Positions 8,857 through 18,584 are shown, counted from the stretch's first letter. The stretch: DNA of 61,390 bases from Acetobacterium bakii (GCF_001263355.1 NZ_LGYO01000021.1:1-61390), one strand, 5' to 3'. Notes: a model not told the origin generated them from the letters alone. Translations and numbers: made by a program.

Positions 8857-11325
8857 TTAGTTCACTCCTCGTTTAAAACTTCCCCGGGTCGTTCCGTCGG
8901 TGCCAAGCCCCTCGGGAAGACCCCAATTTTCTTTGTAAATTTCCTGACTGTAAAAGCCAATCACGGTTTTTATCAAATCCAGACTTTCGTTGCGATGGTA
9001 AATCCGCCAGGTTTCGATTCCCGGCATGGTTAAAAGCTCTTCCCGTAAAAACAGGGTATCACCATTATAAATATGAATGATGCCCTGGGCATCCCGTCGC
9101 ACCGGAAAGGACTGGCGTCGCTCATCCACTAAATTGGCACTCATCTTTTTATGACAGAGCCCGGTACTGCCTTCTTTTTTCTCGGGGCAGTCCTGGCAGT
9201 TGAAAATACATTTTTTACTGACCATTAATTCCTGGGCACCGTAAACCGGCAGTACCGCTTTAATGGCCGAATTTTCCGACAATAGCTTGAGCTCCTCACC
9301 ATCGAGCTCCGGTGATAAAACTCCGGAGGTTGCTCCCCATTGCTGTAAAGCCTTGGTGGCTAAGGTATTAAAGATGTTAAAGGACTGATCCGCTTCCAGC
9401 ACAATATCCTGATATTGTAAAATATTCAAAGCTTCATAGTTGCCAATCAGCAGCCCATTAATGGCTTTTGCATGAAAGATCCCCTCATCCATCAGGGCGC
9501 GAATCTTCGCGGCGGCCGCCTCATCGATAATTTTCGGGGTGGCCAGCAGTACCTGAAAACCGAGACTCTTGGCAAAGGCCGGCATTTCAAGAGGATGCAG
9601 GACATTTAATGGCAGCACCACCTCGTCCACTCCCAGATCCTTTAATTCCGCTAGAAATTCGGTAGTCGGCATTTCGGTGAATTCAACAGATAACCGCTTT
9701 TTATCAATTTGCGCCTTCCGGTCTCCTTGTAATTCTTTGGCCAGCGGCACCATCGTCGGTGCGACCGGATCGCTCTTGTCTTTGGCTGCCAGCTTTTCTT
9801 CCAGACCCTGAATCACCGCTTTACGCAGGGAGTTTATCTGCCCCCGGGTTAAAAACAGGTCCGGGTCCAAATCGATGTGAATTTCGCCGAGAACAAAATC
9901 AGTGCCCCCTAAGCGAGCCAGCTGTTCTTTAACCATAGCTTCATCCAAGGGGTTTTTCAGCGGTGCCTCGGGAATAAAGTCCGAAACATAACGGGCTTCA
10001 ATGCCCTGGGCAGCCGCCGTAATTTCCACCGGTTTCAGCGCCTTGATGGTAACCTGATAATCAACAGCCAGGTCCGGCAAGGCCACCGATTTTGAGCCTT
10101 CGTCTTTTAACCGATCCAGTAATACTTTATCGGAATTTTTATACACCAGAGTACCCGGTCGAATCCCGTGACGACAGGGAATGGTCACCTGTTTTCCAAC
10201 CGGGCCTTTTTCCAGCCGTTTGCCATCCAGGGTAAAAATCGCATCGACCTTGGTGCCAATGGCGGCATCTGCGCCAAAGGATAAACCGTCTCCCAATGAC
10301 AGACTGGCGCCTTCATTCAGAGCAATCGGCAGATGTTTGTATTCGCGATGTTTGCCCACATAGCCGGACTCCGGCATGGCGATAACCTTGCCGATCAACG
10401 TGCCTTTGTTTTTGCCAATCTTAGTATTTAAAATATTCGCTTCATCAAACAGATGTCCCCGTGAAAAATCCCGGTTAAACAGCTGCATCACCGCCTGTTT
10501 ATCAATGGTTTCAGTCACCGCTTCGCCGCAGGCCAAATCGACCTTTTCACGATAAGCCCGGGTAATCCCATAAACATATTCCGGTGTTTTCATCCGGCCT
10601 TCAATTTTTAAGGAGTCCACCCCGGATGCCACAATGGCTTCCACGTCATCCAGAGTATTTAAATCCTTGGGGCTTAACAGATAACCGGAACCGTAAAAAT
10701 TTCCGGCATCATCTAAAAGCTCATAGGTTTTTCGGCATGGCTGGGCACACAGTCCACGGTTGCCGCTGCGTCCGCCAATCATGCTGCTGAGCAGACACTG
10801 ACCGGAATAGGCGTAACACAAGGCGCCATGACAGAATATTTTCAGTTCAACTGCTGTTTGTTTTTTGATCCGGGCGACTTCAGTTAACGGCATTTCACGG
10901 GGCAATACGACCCTTGAAAAGCCCATGTTTTCAAAAAACAACACCCCTTCCAGTCCATAAACCGAGGCCTGGGTACTGGTTTGCAGCTTGAACTCTGGAA
11001 AATATTTGCGAATTAAATAAATAACGCCCATATCCTGGACGATCAAGCCATCCACATTAAGTCCTTTTAAGAAATTCAGGGTGTCGACCAGTTCCGGCAT
11101 TTCACTGTTTTTGATGAGAATGTTCAGGGTAACATAAACCTTCACATTGTGGCTATGGCACATGGCCACCGCTGCGGTTATTTCTTCTTTTGTCATATTC
11201 CCGGCATTGCGACGGGCATTAAAGGATTTCCCCCCAAAATAAACCGCATCTGCCCCTCCGTTAATGGCGGCAATAATGGATTCCATGGTTCCGGCAGGTG
11301 CAAGTATCTCTGGTTTTATATTCAT
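8857..11325 (-). CDS. U32 family peptidase / putative RNA hydroxylation protein
   Basis: 822-residue member of the U32 family, whose better studied members (RlhA, TrhP) are tRNA or rRNA hydroxylation factors rather than classical proteases. The N-terminal TIM-barrel-like half has the signature cysteines in GQCLLSSMIGGRSGNRGLCAQPCR (about 175-200) and IEGRMKTPEYVYG. A middle DUF3656-type segment follows, and then a second partial U32-like half with a CxxxCxxC...C cluster (CIFNCQDCPEKK ... LC) that could bind metal. The long clostridial form is roughly twice the size of TrhP. The gene starts the run that continues into mutS2, dcd, the desulfurase and thiI; a TATAAT lies at 11397-11402 on the minus strand. 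Confidence 0.9.
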   Translation of the reverse strand: MNIKPEILAPAGTMESIIAAINGGADAVYFGGKSFNARRNAGNMTKEEITAAVAMCHSHNVKVYVTLNILIKNSEMPELVDTLNFLKGLNVDGLIVQDMGVIYLIRKYFPEFKLQTSTQASVYGLEGVLFFENMGFSRVVLPREMPLTEVARIKKQTAVELKIFCHGALCYAYSGQCLLSSMIGGRSGNRGLCAQPCRKTYELLDDAGNFYGSGYLLSPKDLNTLDDVEAIVASGVDSLKIEGRMKTPEYVYGITRAYREKVDLACGEAVTETIDKQAVMQLFNRDFSRGHLFDEANILNTKIGKNKGTLIGKVIAMPESGYVGKHREYKHLPIALNEGASLSLGDGLSFGADAAIGTKVDAIFTLDGKRLEKGPVGKQVTIPCRHGIRPGTLVYKNSDKVLLDRLKDEGSKSVALPDLAVDYQVTIKALKPVEITAAAQGIEARYVSDFIPEAPLKNPLDEAMVKEQLARLGGTDFVLGEIHIDLDPDLFLTRGQINSLRKAVIQGLEEKLAAKDKSDPVAPTMVPLAKELQGDRKAQIDKKRLSVEFTEMPTTEFLAELKDLGVDEVVLPLNVLHPLEMPAFAKSLGFQVLLATPKIIDEAAAAKIRALMDEGIFHAKAINGLLIGNYEALNILQYQDIVLEADQSFNIFNTLATKALQQWGATSGVLSPELDGEELKLLSENSAIKAVLPVYGAQELMVSKKCIFNCQDCPEKKEGSTGLCHKKMSANLVDERRQSFPVRRDAQGIIHIYNGDTLFLREELLTMPGIETWRIYHRNESLDLIKTVIGFYSQEIYKENWGLPEGLGTDGTTRGSFKRGVN

Positions 11326-11448
11326 TGTAACCTCTTATTCTATATTTTCGATATAACATTCAGTGCTGGCACTGACTATTTCTATGCTAATAAATTATTA
11401 TACCATAACTTTAACCAATTAAAAACAAAAGCGGTTAAGAGATGATCT

Positions 11449-12846
11449 CTACAGTCCCCAGGCCTTTTTCAGCAAAGCAATTCCCTCATCGATTTCATCA
11501 TTGGAGAGTGAACCGTATCCCAACAGTACCATACTGGTGTATTTTTTAGGAACCGTATTGATAAAATAGGGTGAAATGGGATAAACCTTAACCCCTAATG
11601 CCAGGGCACTGGCACACATCAATGCTTCGGACATGCCTGTTTTCAATTGAACCAACAGGTGATGTCCGGCATTTTCACCGGTAACTCTCACCTTATCTTC
11701 CAATTGATTAAGGGCATCCATCAAAAACATTCTTTTTTCCTTATAGACTTTGCGCATTTTATTGATGTGTTTTTCAAACGACCCACTGACTATAAACTCG
11801 GCAATCATCTTCTGTTCAAGACTGGATACCGGGGAGCTGATCTCGTCAGATATTTCCAGATACAGCTTCAGCAGGGGTTTCGGCAGCACCATATAACTGA
11901 TTCTCATGGATGGGGCAATTGATTTTGAAAAAGTCCCCATGTAAATCACCTTCCCATTTTTGTCAATGCTTTGCAGCGATGGCAGCGGTTTTTCGTTGTA
12001 GCGAAACTCACTGTCATAATCATCTTCGATGATATAAGCCCCTTCCCCCTGGTTTGAAAAATTAAGCAGCTTGATCCGGCGATCAATGGGCATGCTCATG
12101 CCCAACGGAAACTGGTGAGACGGCGTCACATAAATGGCAATGTTCGACAGTGCTTCCATGGGTTCGATGCGGATCCCTTTTTTATCGATGTCCACCGGAA
12201 TAACCTGATTTCCCATGTTTTCCACAATGGTATAAGCCTTCAGATAAACCGGATTTTCAAAAACGAAGCGCTTGTCCCGGCCCCAGATCAACCCCAGGAT
12301 CTGGAGCAGATTATCCGTACCCGCCCCAATCACGATCTGATCTTCCGAACAGGTCACCCCCCGTGAATGGTATAAAAGCTTAACCAGGGCTTTTCTCAGC
12401 CCCAGATCCCCCTGGATATCCGGTCTTTTTAAAAGGTTCGGATCATATTCATTAAAGGTGGACTTAAATATTTTTCTAAAAATATCGTAGGGAAAAAGAT
12501 TGCTGTCAATGGCATTCGGGGAAAAATCAATTTTAATTTTTTCATCCTCGTTGACTTGCAGAGATTCAATGTCCACCGGGTGAAGCTCGTCCCCGTGGAG
12601 ATAAGGATCAATCTCACAGACAAAAAAACCCTTCTTGGGAACGGCTTCCAGATAACCCTCGGCAACCAGTTGTCCATAGGCCGAATCGACGGTATTCACA
12701 CTCACCGACAAATTTGCGGCCAGACTCCTTTTGGAAGGCAGTTTTTCATTAAACTTCAAATGTCCCGACCGTATTTCATTCTTTATAAATTCATATATTT
12801 CTTCGTAAAGGGATTGGCCCTGATTTTTAAAATGGATGGTAATCAT
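11449..12846 (-). CDS. pdxR: MocR/PdxR-type transcriptional regulator (GntR HTH plus aminotransferase-like domain)
   Basis: 465-residue chimeric regulator. Residues 1-75 form a GntR winged helix-turn-helix (SKRSLAANLSVSVNTVDSAYGQLVAEGYL). The remainder resembles a class I aminotransferase, with the PLP-lysine context MGTFSKSIAPSMRISYM and the DDYDSEFRY motif. PdxR-type MocR proteins sense PLP and control vitamin B6 genes. It is divergent from a pyridoxal kinase gene with about 100 bases between them, which supports that role. ATG at 12846 is preceded by AAAGGAGC. The symbol is inferred from context; other MocR proteins regulate GABA or taurine genes. Confidence 0.88.
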   Translation of the reverse strand: MITIHFKNQGQSLYEEIYEFIKNEIRSGHLKFNEKLPSKRSLAANLSVSVNTVDSAYGQLVAEGYLEAVPKKGFFVCEIDPYLHGDELHPVDIESLQVNEDEKIKIDFSPNAIDSNLFPYDIFRKIFKSTFNEYDPNLLKRPDIQGDLGLRKALVKLLYHSRGVTCSEDQIVIGAGTDNLLQILGLIWGRDKRFVFENPVYLKAYTIVENMGNQVIPVDIDKKGIRIEPMEALSNIAIYVTPSHQFPLGMSMPIDRRIKLLNFSNQGEGAYIIEDDYDSEFRYNEKPLPSLQSIDKNGKVIYMGTFSKSIAPSMRISYMVLPKPLLKLYLEISDEISSPVSSLEQKMIAEFIVSGSFEKHINKMRKVYKEKRMFLMDALNQLEDKVRVTGENAGHHLLVQLKTGMSEALMCASALALGVKVYPISPYFINTVPKKYTSMVLLGYGSLSNDEIDEGIALLKKAWGL

Positions 12847-12873
12847 CTGCGCTCCTTTTCTGACCCTGATATA

Positions 12874-12899
12874 CTATTGAAAACTGATGCTTTCAATAG
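12874..12899. promoter_or_regulatory. Palindromic operator candidate between pdxR and pdxK
   Basis: CTATTGAAA-actgatgc-TTTCAATAG is a perfect 9-bp inverted repeat with an 8-base spacer, in the 104-base divergent promoter region. A TATAAT -10 for the kinase gene is at 12914-12919. The position fits an operator for the adjacent MocR protein; that link is inferred. Confidence 0.6.
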
Positions 12900-12950
12900 G
12901 TTCAGTTTTATCATATAATAAATAGATATAAAAATCAAGGAGACATTAAT

Positions 12951-13799
12951 ATGCAAAAACAAAAACGAGTGGTTGCCATTCATGATATTTCCTGTGTGGG
13001 CCGATGCTCATTAACAGTTGCTTTACCCATAATTTCAGCCGCCGGTTTCGATACCAGTGTTTTGCCAACCGCGGTTTTATCAACCCATACCGGCGGTTTT
13101 GAAAACTTCACTTATCGTGATTTAACCGACGATATCCGTCCGATTTCAGACCACTGGCAGTCCCTTAACCACAGCTTTGATGCCATATACAGCGGTTTTT
13201 TAGGATCATTCGAACAAATCGATTTAGTCGCCGAACTGTTTGATACCTTTCGCACCAAGGATAATCTCATCCTGGTGGATCCGGTTATGGCGGACAACGG
13301 CGAACTGTACTCGGTTTATTCCCCGGAGATGGCCAGGGGCATGACCAAGCTCTGCGCCAAAGCCGACATCATCGTTCCCAACCTCACCGAGGCGGCCTTT
13401 CTGCTGGACGAGCCCTACATTGCCGAAGGCTACGATAGAGACTATATTGAAGGCCTTTTAAAACGACTGTCGAAGCTGGGATCCCCAAAAGTTGTGCTCA
13501 CCGGCATTTCCTTCGAAGCAAACCAGCTCGGGGCCGCAACCTATGATTCAAAGACTGGAGAAATTCACTATGTTTTTAATGATCACATCCAGGGGTTTTT
13601 CCATGGCACCGGGGATATTTTTGGCAGCACCCTGTTATCCGCCTTGCTAAGCGATTTTCCCCTTGCGGAAGCGGCCCAGATTGCTGTTGATTACGCCCAT
13701 GAATGCATTCTCAAAACCGTGGAACTGGACCAGGAAAAAAGATACGGCGTCTGTTTCGAACGCGCCATCCCCTACCTGATTAAACGTTTAGGCCTTTAA
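12951..13799 (+). CDS. pdxK: Pyridoxal/pyridoxamine kinase
   Basis: 282-residue ribokinase-fold kinase that phosphorylates pyridoxal, pyridoxamine or pyridoxine in B6 salvage. Visible features are the N-terminal IHDISCVGRCSLTVALP, the VDPVMADNG segment, PNLTEA, and the anion-hole/catalytic motif HGTGDIFGS where the Asp is the catalytic base. The GTGD motif and length fit the PdxY/PdxK family. It is transcribed away from the MocR regulator and has a clear AAGGAGA ribosome binding site. Downstream is a repeat region, then a bidirectional terminator shared with recX. Confidence 0.92.
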   Translation: MQKQKRVVAIHDISCVGRCSLTVALPIISAAGFDTSVLPTAVLSTHTGGFENFTYRDLTDDIRPISDHWQSLNHSFDAIYSGFLGSFEQIDLVAELFDTFRTKDNLILVDPVMADNGELYSVYSPEMARGMTKLCAKADIIVPNLTEAAFLLDEPYIAEGYDRDYIEGLLKRLSKLGSPKVVLTGISFEANQLGAATYDSKTGEIHYVFNDHIQGFFHGTGDIFGSTLLSALLSDFPLAEAAQIAVDYAHECILKTVELDQEKRYGVCFERAIPYLIKRLGL

Positions 13800-13831
13800 T
13801 CCAAAAATAAACCCTCTGGGCGATTCAAATG

Positions 13832-13954
13832 CGTTGGGTGTTTACCCGTAACGTTGATTTATGACCCGGGGTCACGGGCGATTAATAATCGCCCCTTGTA
13901 GCCCAATATTCTGTCCGGCTCTACAAGGGGCGGGTATTACCCGCCCGCAACGTT
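13832..13954. repeat. Family C palindromic repeat, copy C1
   Basis: Compound palindrome in the pdxK-recX gap. An outer AACGTTG (13850) pairs with CAACGTT (13948). Inside are two perfect hairpins, GGGCGATTA..TAATCGCCC (13876-13894) and GGGCGGGTA..TACCCGCCC (13928-13946), and a long alternative pairing GCCCCTTGTAG / CTACAAGGGGC. The same building blocks recur at 31.6 kb. No gene is seen from 13800 to 14074. Confidence 0.75.
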
Positions 13955-14019
13955 TAGGCAACAATTAAACGTATGCTTAAACACACCCCTGTCCCTGGCG
14001 AATCACCCCCACCAAAACA

Positions 14020-14071
14020 AAAAAAACGTTTGATAATCACCTCACATGGGTTAATTATCAAACGTTTTTTT
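14020..14071. terminator. Bidirectional rho-independent terminator between pdxK and recX
   Basis: A perfect 17-bp stem, AAAAAACGTTTGATAAT (14021-14037) with ATTATCAAACGTTTTTT (14054-14070), has A/T tracts on both sides. It can stop pdxK transcripts from the left and recX transcripts from the right. Confidence 0.85.
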
Positions 14072-14074
14072 AAT

Positions 14075-14755
14075 CTATTCTTCCCGCATTTCCGCCAATT
14101 TATTCTTTATGACTTCATAGGGATAGCCCCGACCCATCAGGCTTTTGGATATCCGATACTCCAGGTCTTTTCCTTTATAACCCTTATTTTTATGAGTTCT
14201 TAAATATTTCTCATAATCCCGGTTGAGCTTATCCATTTGTTTTTGCTCTTCAATGGCCATCTCATCCTTGGATAATTCGACTGGTGCTTCTTCCAGTTCC
14301 AGGTTGCGGGTGATCTCTAAAATCATATCCGAGGGAAATCCCATCCGACTCATGCGATCATAGAGTTTCTTGCGTTTCTGCTGAACGGTTTGCCCCTTAA
14401 GAGTCTTAAGACCTTTTTGGGCCACGGCTTCGGCACAAACATACTCCTCTTCCCTGGGGAAAAGATCTTCAAGGTTCAAAAGCAGTTCATCGCTGATGCC
14501 CCGTCGACCCAAGTCCTGGTGTATGCGTCGGGTCCCATAATGGGTGACCTGACGATTATATTCGATATAATTTTTAAAATAAGCCTGATCGTCCAAATAG
14601 CGATATTCTTTAAGCTTTGCCATTACATGATCAATGGTTGCATCATCCATGTTCTTTTTCTTAAGGTAAACCACCATTTCATTTTCAGTTCGGGCCTTAA
14701 ACGATAAATATTTGACTGCCATATCCATGGCTTTCTGGGTTTGATTCGTTTTCAT
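14075..14755 (-). CDS. recX: Regulatory protein RecX
   Basis: 226-residue RecX, which binds RecA filaments and modulates strand exchange. The all-helical repeats are recognisable: an N-terminal ALKYLSFKARTENEMVVYLKKK-type repeat, the YLDDQAYFKNYI segment, GTRRIHQDLGRRGIS, and a C-terminal GMGRGYPYEVIK-type repeat. The start codon overlaps the stop codon of the upstream membrane protein gene by one base (TAATG), so translation is probably coupled. No recA is in the window. Confidence 0.88.
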   Translation of the reverse strand: MKTNQTQKAMDMAVKYLSFKARTENEMVVYLKKKNMDDATIDHVMAKLKEYRYLDDQAYFKNYIEYNRQVTHYGTRRIHQDLGRRGISDELLLNLEDLFPREEEYVCAEAVAQKGLKTLKGQTVQQKRKKLYDRMSRMGFPSDMILEITRNLELEEAPVELSKDEMAIEEQKQMDKLNRDYEKYLRTHKNKGYKGKDLEYRISKSLMGRGYPYEVIKNKLAEMREE

Positions 14756-15312
14756 TATTTTTTCATTCCTTTTATACTGGTTAGGATGGTTCCAAAGTCT
14801 TTTGTTTCCGACAATGGAAGCTTTGTTTCAACATACCGAATGGGATTTCCATTAGGATAGAGCTTTTCATAGGTTTCAACCAGACGCAAGGCTTCCTGGG
14901 TCGATGCAACCGCGCCCATTTCCTGATCCCCGATGATAATCATCGCCCCATTAGCATATAGCGCAATGCCCTTTTTATTTAAAACCGCGATCCAGGTTTC
15001 AAAATCCATCGGATTTTCAACCCGGGCAGGGACAAGTTCAAATCCGCCACCAAGAACAATCTCGTCATTATTATAACTCTCACCCAGATTATCTTCAATC
15101 CGTTCAACCGCAGCGTTAAAAACATCCGTCGTTCGAACATAACCCAGACTTTCGCCTTCATAAAACACTTCATACCCCTGTGATTGAGCGTGTACCGCAC
15201 CGATAGTAGTTAAAATCAGTAAAAAAGTAATCGCCGCCGCTGTGGTTCGTATTCTTTTTCGTCGTCGCCTATTTTTTCGTTTTTCCCGTTCCAGCTTTAC
15301 ATTTACGTCCAT
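14755..15312 (-). CDS. Membrane-anchored protein with the N-terminal domain of the neighbouring M23 peptidase
   Basis: 185-residue protein of unknown function. A basic N-terminus (KRKNRRRRKRIR) is followed by one hydrophobic helix ending in VHAQSQG, so it is either a signal anchor or cleaved. The exported part begins with YEVFYEGESLGYVRTTDVFNAAVERI, which closely parallels [23 protein letters not shown] in the M23 peptidase encoded just upstream at 15719-17119. No peptidase domain follows; the C-terminal half (residues 80-185) is unassigned. It looks like a paralogue that keeps the exported recognition domain but not the hydrolase. Its coupling to recX is probably incidental. Confidence 0.7.
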   Translation of the reverse strand: MDVNVKLEREKRKNRRRRKRIRTTAAAITFLLILTTIGAVHAQSQGYEVFYEGESLGYVRTTDVFNAAVERIEDNLGESYNNDEIVLGGGFELVPARVENPMDFETWIAVLNKKGIALYANGAMIIIGDQEMGAVASTQEALRLVETYEKLYPNGNPIRYVETKLPLSETKDFGTILTSIKGMKK

Positions 15313-15430
15313 TTATTTACCTCTTGTTATTATTCGTTACATTATGTTTACAACAATACTACCATATTTATTATTTCACAGCAAGAATTTTTTAAAGATT
15401 TCATAAAAAAAATGCCTCATAAGAGACACC

Positions 15431-15715
15431 TGGACTGTTCGCAAAGCAAAAAGTAAGTCCCGGAGACAATCGTAACATCAGTTGTCGGCATCATGACGAA
15501 CAGGCTTGCCTGTCCGATCATGCAGCCGACAACGATTTACCATTGTCCCCAGGACGGGTTTATCGACAACCTTACTGTTCATAAAGCAAAAGTAAGTCCT
15601 GGGGATAATCGTAACATCAGTTGTCGGCATCATGGCGAACAGGCTTGCCTGTCCGATCATGCAGCCGACAACGATTTACCATTGTCCCCAGGACGGGTTT
15701 ATCGACAACCTCAGA
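15431..15715. repeat. Family A repeat, tandem pair A1 and A2
   Basis: The 406-base gap 15313-15718 has no gene but holds two tandem copies, on a 139-bp period, of a unit containing a 99-bp hairpin (A1 15457-15555, A2 15596-15694). Each hairpin has an outer stem of about 19 bp (GTCCTGGGGA.. / ..TCCCCAGGAC), a middle 9-bp stem GTTGTCGGC / GCCGACAAC, and an apex ACAGGC-tt-GCCTGT (15500-15513 and 15639-15652). The linker gggtttatcgacaacc follows both copies. Related copies are at 29.8 kb. Confidence 0.85.
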
Positions 15716-15718
15716 AAT

Positions 15719-17119
15719 TTATACCTGATCTCCGGTATTGACATTGATATAATTTTGAATGGGTTGTGCAACACCTTCCACTCTGATTTCGAAGTGAACA
15801 TGATTTGCGGTTGACGAGCCTGTAGAACCCATACATCCAATCTGCTCGCCCTGATTCACTGTCTGGCCCGCAATAACATTAAGACTGCTAAAATGCCCAT
15901 AAAGGGTTGATAGTCCATTACCGTGATCAATGACGACACAGTTTCCGTAACCGCCGTATACACCTGCCATGGTTACCGTTCCTGATGCCGCAGCATAAAC
16001 CGGGGTTCCGGCACTGTTTAAAATATCCACGGCTGCACCATTGGAATGATTACTGTAATATCCACTGCTGTAAGTTCGCAGGATTTCACCAACACAACCA
16101 CTGGCCGGTAATTGAAATTGAGCGACCGGTGTTTCTGCAACCGGTGGTAGTTCTAAAACAACTTCCGGAAGAGCTACTTCCACTGAAGGCATTTCTACTT
16201 CCGATGCTACTTCGGTGACAATCGGGGTTTCTTCCACTACTGCCACTTCTTCAACAGCCGCAGCTATTTCCGCTATCGGAACTGCCTCGTCTGCCGGTAC
16301 TGTTTCAACTATCGGTGCTGCTTCAACTACCGGTGTTTCTTCAATAACCGGTGCTGCTTCAACTACCGGGGTTTCTTCAATAACCGGTGCCGCTTCAACA
16401 ACCGCTGGTTCTTCAGTAACCGGCGCCGTTTCAACAATCGGTGTTTCTTCAACTACCGGTACAGCTTCAGCAAGCAGTGTTTCTTCAACTACCGGCACTG
16501 TTTCAATAACCGGTGTGTCTTCCACTATTGGTGCCGCTTCAGCAATAGGAGTTTCTGCAACAACCGGTGCTACCTTATCTATTGGTGTTTCTCCGACAAC
16601 CTCTGCAGCCTCAACTACAGTCGTTTCTTCCACTGCCAATGCTTCCTTTGTTACCTGAGTAACTTTTGTTGCAATGGTTAAAGCCTGATTGTTTTCATCT
16701 TCCGATTTATTCTTCTGATTCGCAACCTCTGTTTTTTCAATAACCTCAGCAACTTCGTCAACACTCATGCGCCTAGCGGCTCTTCCGGGGCGTATTTCAT
16801 AATCGCTTTCATCCGCAACAACCTTATTATCTTCTTTGTCTTGATCAACACAGCTTAAAGCTTCTTTAAAAACCTCAGGGTCTGTCACATAGCCAATATG
16901 GCTTCCTTTATATGTAATTTGATAAGCTCTTGTTTGGGCATCCACGACCCCTGCTCCTGCCAAAACGAAAAATGCACCAACGATTATCGCAGAGCTTCGC
17001 ATTTTAAACGACTTATGATTTTTCCCAGTGGGATGATCACCTTTTCCTGTTTCTTCATTAAATCGGGACCTTTTCAGCCCCTCTTTAATTTTATCAAAAT
17101 ATACTTGGATTCGATCCAT
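15719..17119 (-). CDS. M23 family peptidoglycan metallopeptidase with a repeat stalk
   Basis: 466-residue predicted cell-wall hydrolase. A transmembrane or signal segment lies at about 42-62 ([21 protein letters not shown]), followed by a short exported domain ([13 protein letters not shown]). A long low-complexity stalk (about 165-335) is built from degenerate units of the type [14 protein letters not shown]-terminal lysostaphin-type M23 domain (about 355-460) carries the zinc motifs HSNGAAVD and HVHFEIR and the YGHFSSL loop. The stalk probably spans the peptidoglycan. The start at 17119 has GGAGGAGTGAC upstream. Stalk length may vary between strains because the DNA is repetitive. Confidence 0.9.
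   Translation of the reverse strand: MDRIQVYFDKIKEGLKRSRFNEETGKGDHPTGKNHKSFKMRSSAIIVGAFFVLAGAGVVDAQTRAYQITYKGSHIGYVTDPEVFKEALSCVDQDKEDNKVVADESDYEIRPGRAARRMSVDEVAEVIEKTEVANQKNKSEDENNQALTIATKVTQVTKEALAVEETTVVEAAEVVGETPIDKVAPVVAETPIAEAAPIVEDTPVIETVPVVEETLLAEAVPVVEETPIVETAPVTEEPAVVEAAPVIEETPVVEAAPVIEETPVVEAAPIVETVPADEAVPIAEIAAAVEEVAVVEETPIVTEVASEVEMPSVEVALPEVVLELPPVAETPVAQFQLPASGCVGEILRTYSSGYYSNHSNGAAVDILNSAGTPVYAAASGTVTMAGVYGGYGNCVVIDHGNGLSTLYGHFSSLNVIAGQTVNQGEQIGCMGSTGSSTANHVHFEIRVEGVAQPIQNYINVNTGDQV
16215..16640 (-). repeat. Internal repeats coding for the Pro/Glu/Val/Ala stalk
   Basis: Degenerate 30-36 bp direct repeats of the type gttgaagcagcaccggttattgaag on the coding strand make the stalk of the M23 peptidase. 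The opposite strand stays open as a Ser/Thr/Gly-rich frame, but that is a by-product of the composition. Confidence 0.8.
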
Positions 17120-17261
17120 GTCACTCCTCCTTGTTACAATTTATTTACAAAAATAATACCATATCAATTTTATTTTTACAAGTTTTTTATTGTTTTTTTC
17201 TAAGAAAGTTCAATCCTATGTTATACTTTTATAGAACCAATTACTTACAGGACGGTGACAA

Positions 17262-18584
17262 ATGAATCGACTTACAATCACACATTTTTCCAGTACCACC
17301 CCGTTAAAGCTTGTTTTTTTTCAGGAAATAAACAACACTCCTTTAATCAAAAGCTTTATCAATGTTTTAATGGAATCCGAGAAATCCGTTGGTAATAAGC
17401 CATCTTCAGAGCTAATTGAATCCTATTACCACCTGAAATCAATGGTCATTGAACGCTTTATGGAACCCGATCAGCCCCTGCCGAAACACCCTGTGGGGAA
17501 ATCACTCTGGGAGTTTTTGTTGCTTAAAAACATTTTTAGTGATGAAAATGCACTCACTCTCTTATGTGAATCCCAATCGTTGACCGAGGCTCATCACTTT
17601 CATAGCAGCATGTTACATGATGTTACAATTTTGTTGCAAATGATAAACTTTCAGTGGGACGACTTTTTGGACAACTATTCACTGGATACCGAGAATATCT
17701 TTTTAAAAGAAGTTTCGTCATTAGGCGCCCAGGTTACACCGTTGGCAGCAGCAATCCATAATAATGATCCGGATGAATTTCTCAGTATTCTGGCCCAATT
17801 AATTCATGAAAATGGTTTGGGCATTTTTTTAGGCAATGCTTCCTTTAGGATTAATAAAGAGAGCCGGCTTATTCCCATTACTAAAACAAATACCCAAACT
17901 ATGGATGATTTGGTTGGGTATCAACTTCAAAAAACGGAAATCATTAATAATACCCAGGCATTAATCGATTATAACCAGGGCCTTAATGTTTTGCTTCAGG
18001 GCAGCATGGGCACCGGAAAATCCTCGATGGTTCGGGCGCTGCTTCATTCCTTTGAAAATACCCGCTTAAAAATCATCGAAATAAAAAGAGACCAGCTTTC
18101 ACTGATCCCTCTTTTATTTAAAAAAATCGGACATCGTCCCTATGCCTTTATTCTTTTTATTGATGACCTTACCTTTGAAACCAAGGATCAGGATTATAAA
18201 ATTCTAAAAGGTGTTCTCGAAGGTTCCCTTGAACGAAATCCCGTTAATGTTCGGGTATATGCCACCTCAAACCGGCGTCATTTGGTTGAGGAACGTTTCA
18301 GCGAGCGAGAAGACGCCGTCAATGCCCGGGAAGTTTTAGAAGAAAAGCTCTCTCTGAGCAGCCGGTTTGGGTTAATGCTCACTTTTTCCACTCCCAATCA
18401 ACAGGAATACCTGTCAATTGTCCATGAATTGGCCAAATCAGCCGGATTAACCATGGATTCAACCGAACTTGAGTCCCGGGCCATTATGTGGGAACGCCGC
18501 CATATCAATACCTCAGGCCGAACGGCGGAACAACTGGTTCTTTATTTGTTAAGTGAACAAAAACGGTTGGAATTAACCCAATAA
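17262..18584 (+). CDS. DUF815 family AAA-type ATP-binding protein
   Basis: 440-residue protein with a C-terminal P-loop ATPase domain of the DUF815 family: Walker A GSMGTGKSS at 247-255, Walker B-like FILFIDDLTFE, a sensor-like YATSNRRHL, and the family motif SLSSRFGL. The N-terminal 200 residues are helical and poorly conserved. DUF815 proteins have no established role; they resemble the MoxR/IstB side of the AAA superfamily. It is a single-gene plus-strand unit between divergent and convergent neighbours. Its stop codon abuts the stop of the amidase gene with no gap. Confidence 0.85.
   Translation: MNRLTITHFSSTTPLKLVFFQEINNTPLIKSFINVLMESEKSVGNKPSSELIESYYHLKSMVIERFMEPDQPLPKHPVGKSLWEFLLLKNIFSDENALTLLCESQSLTEAHHFHSSMLHDVTILLQMINFQWDDFLDNYSLDTENIFLKEVSSLGAQVTPLAAAIHNNDPDEFLSILAQLIHENGLGIFLGNASFRINKESRLIPITKTNTQTMDDLVGYQLQKTEIINNTQALIDYNQGLNVLLQGSMGTGKSSMVRALLHSFENTRLKIIEIKRDQLSLIPLLFKKIGHRPYAFILFIDDLTFETKDQDYKILKGVLEGSLERNPVNVRVYATSNRRHLVEERFSEREDAVNAREVLEEKLSLSSRFGLMLTFSTPNQQEYLSIVHELAKSAGLTMDSTELESRAIMWERRHINTSGRTAEQLVLYLLSEQKRLELTQ

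Noticed and set aside
15431-15715. Possible CRISPR array at the tandem repeats
   Set aside because: Two copies of a 139-bp unit whose repeat is a 99-bp hairpin; no 25-37 bp repeats with unique spacers and no cas gene.
16215-16658. Plus-strand Ser/Thr-rich open frame of 147 codons
   Set aside because: Antisense to the Pro/Glu/Val/Ala stalk of the M23 peptidase; its openness is explained by the repeat composition, and there is no good ribosome binding site.
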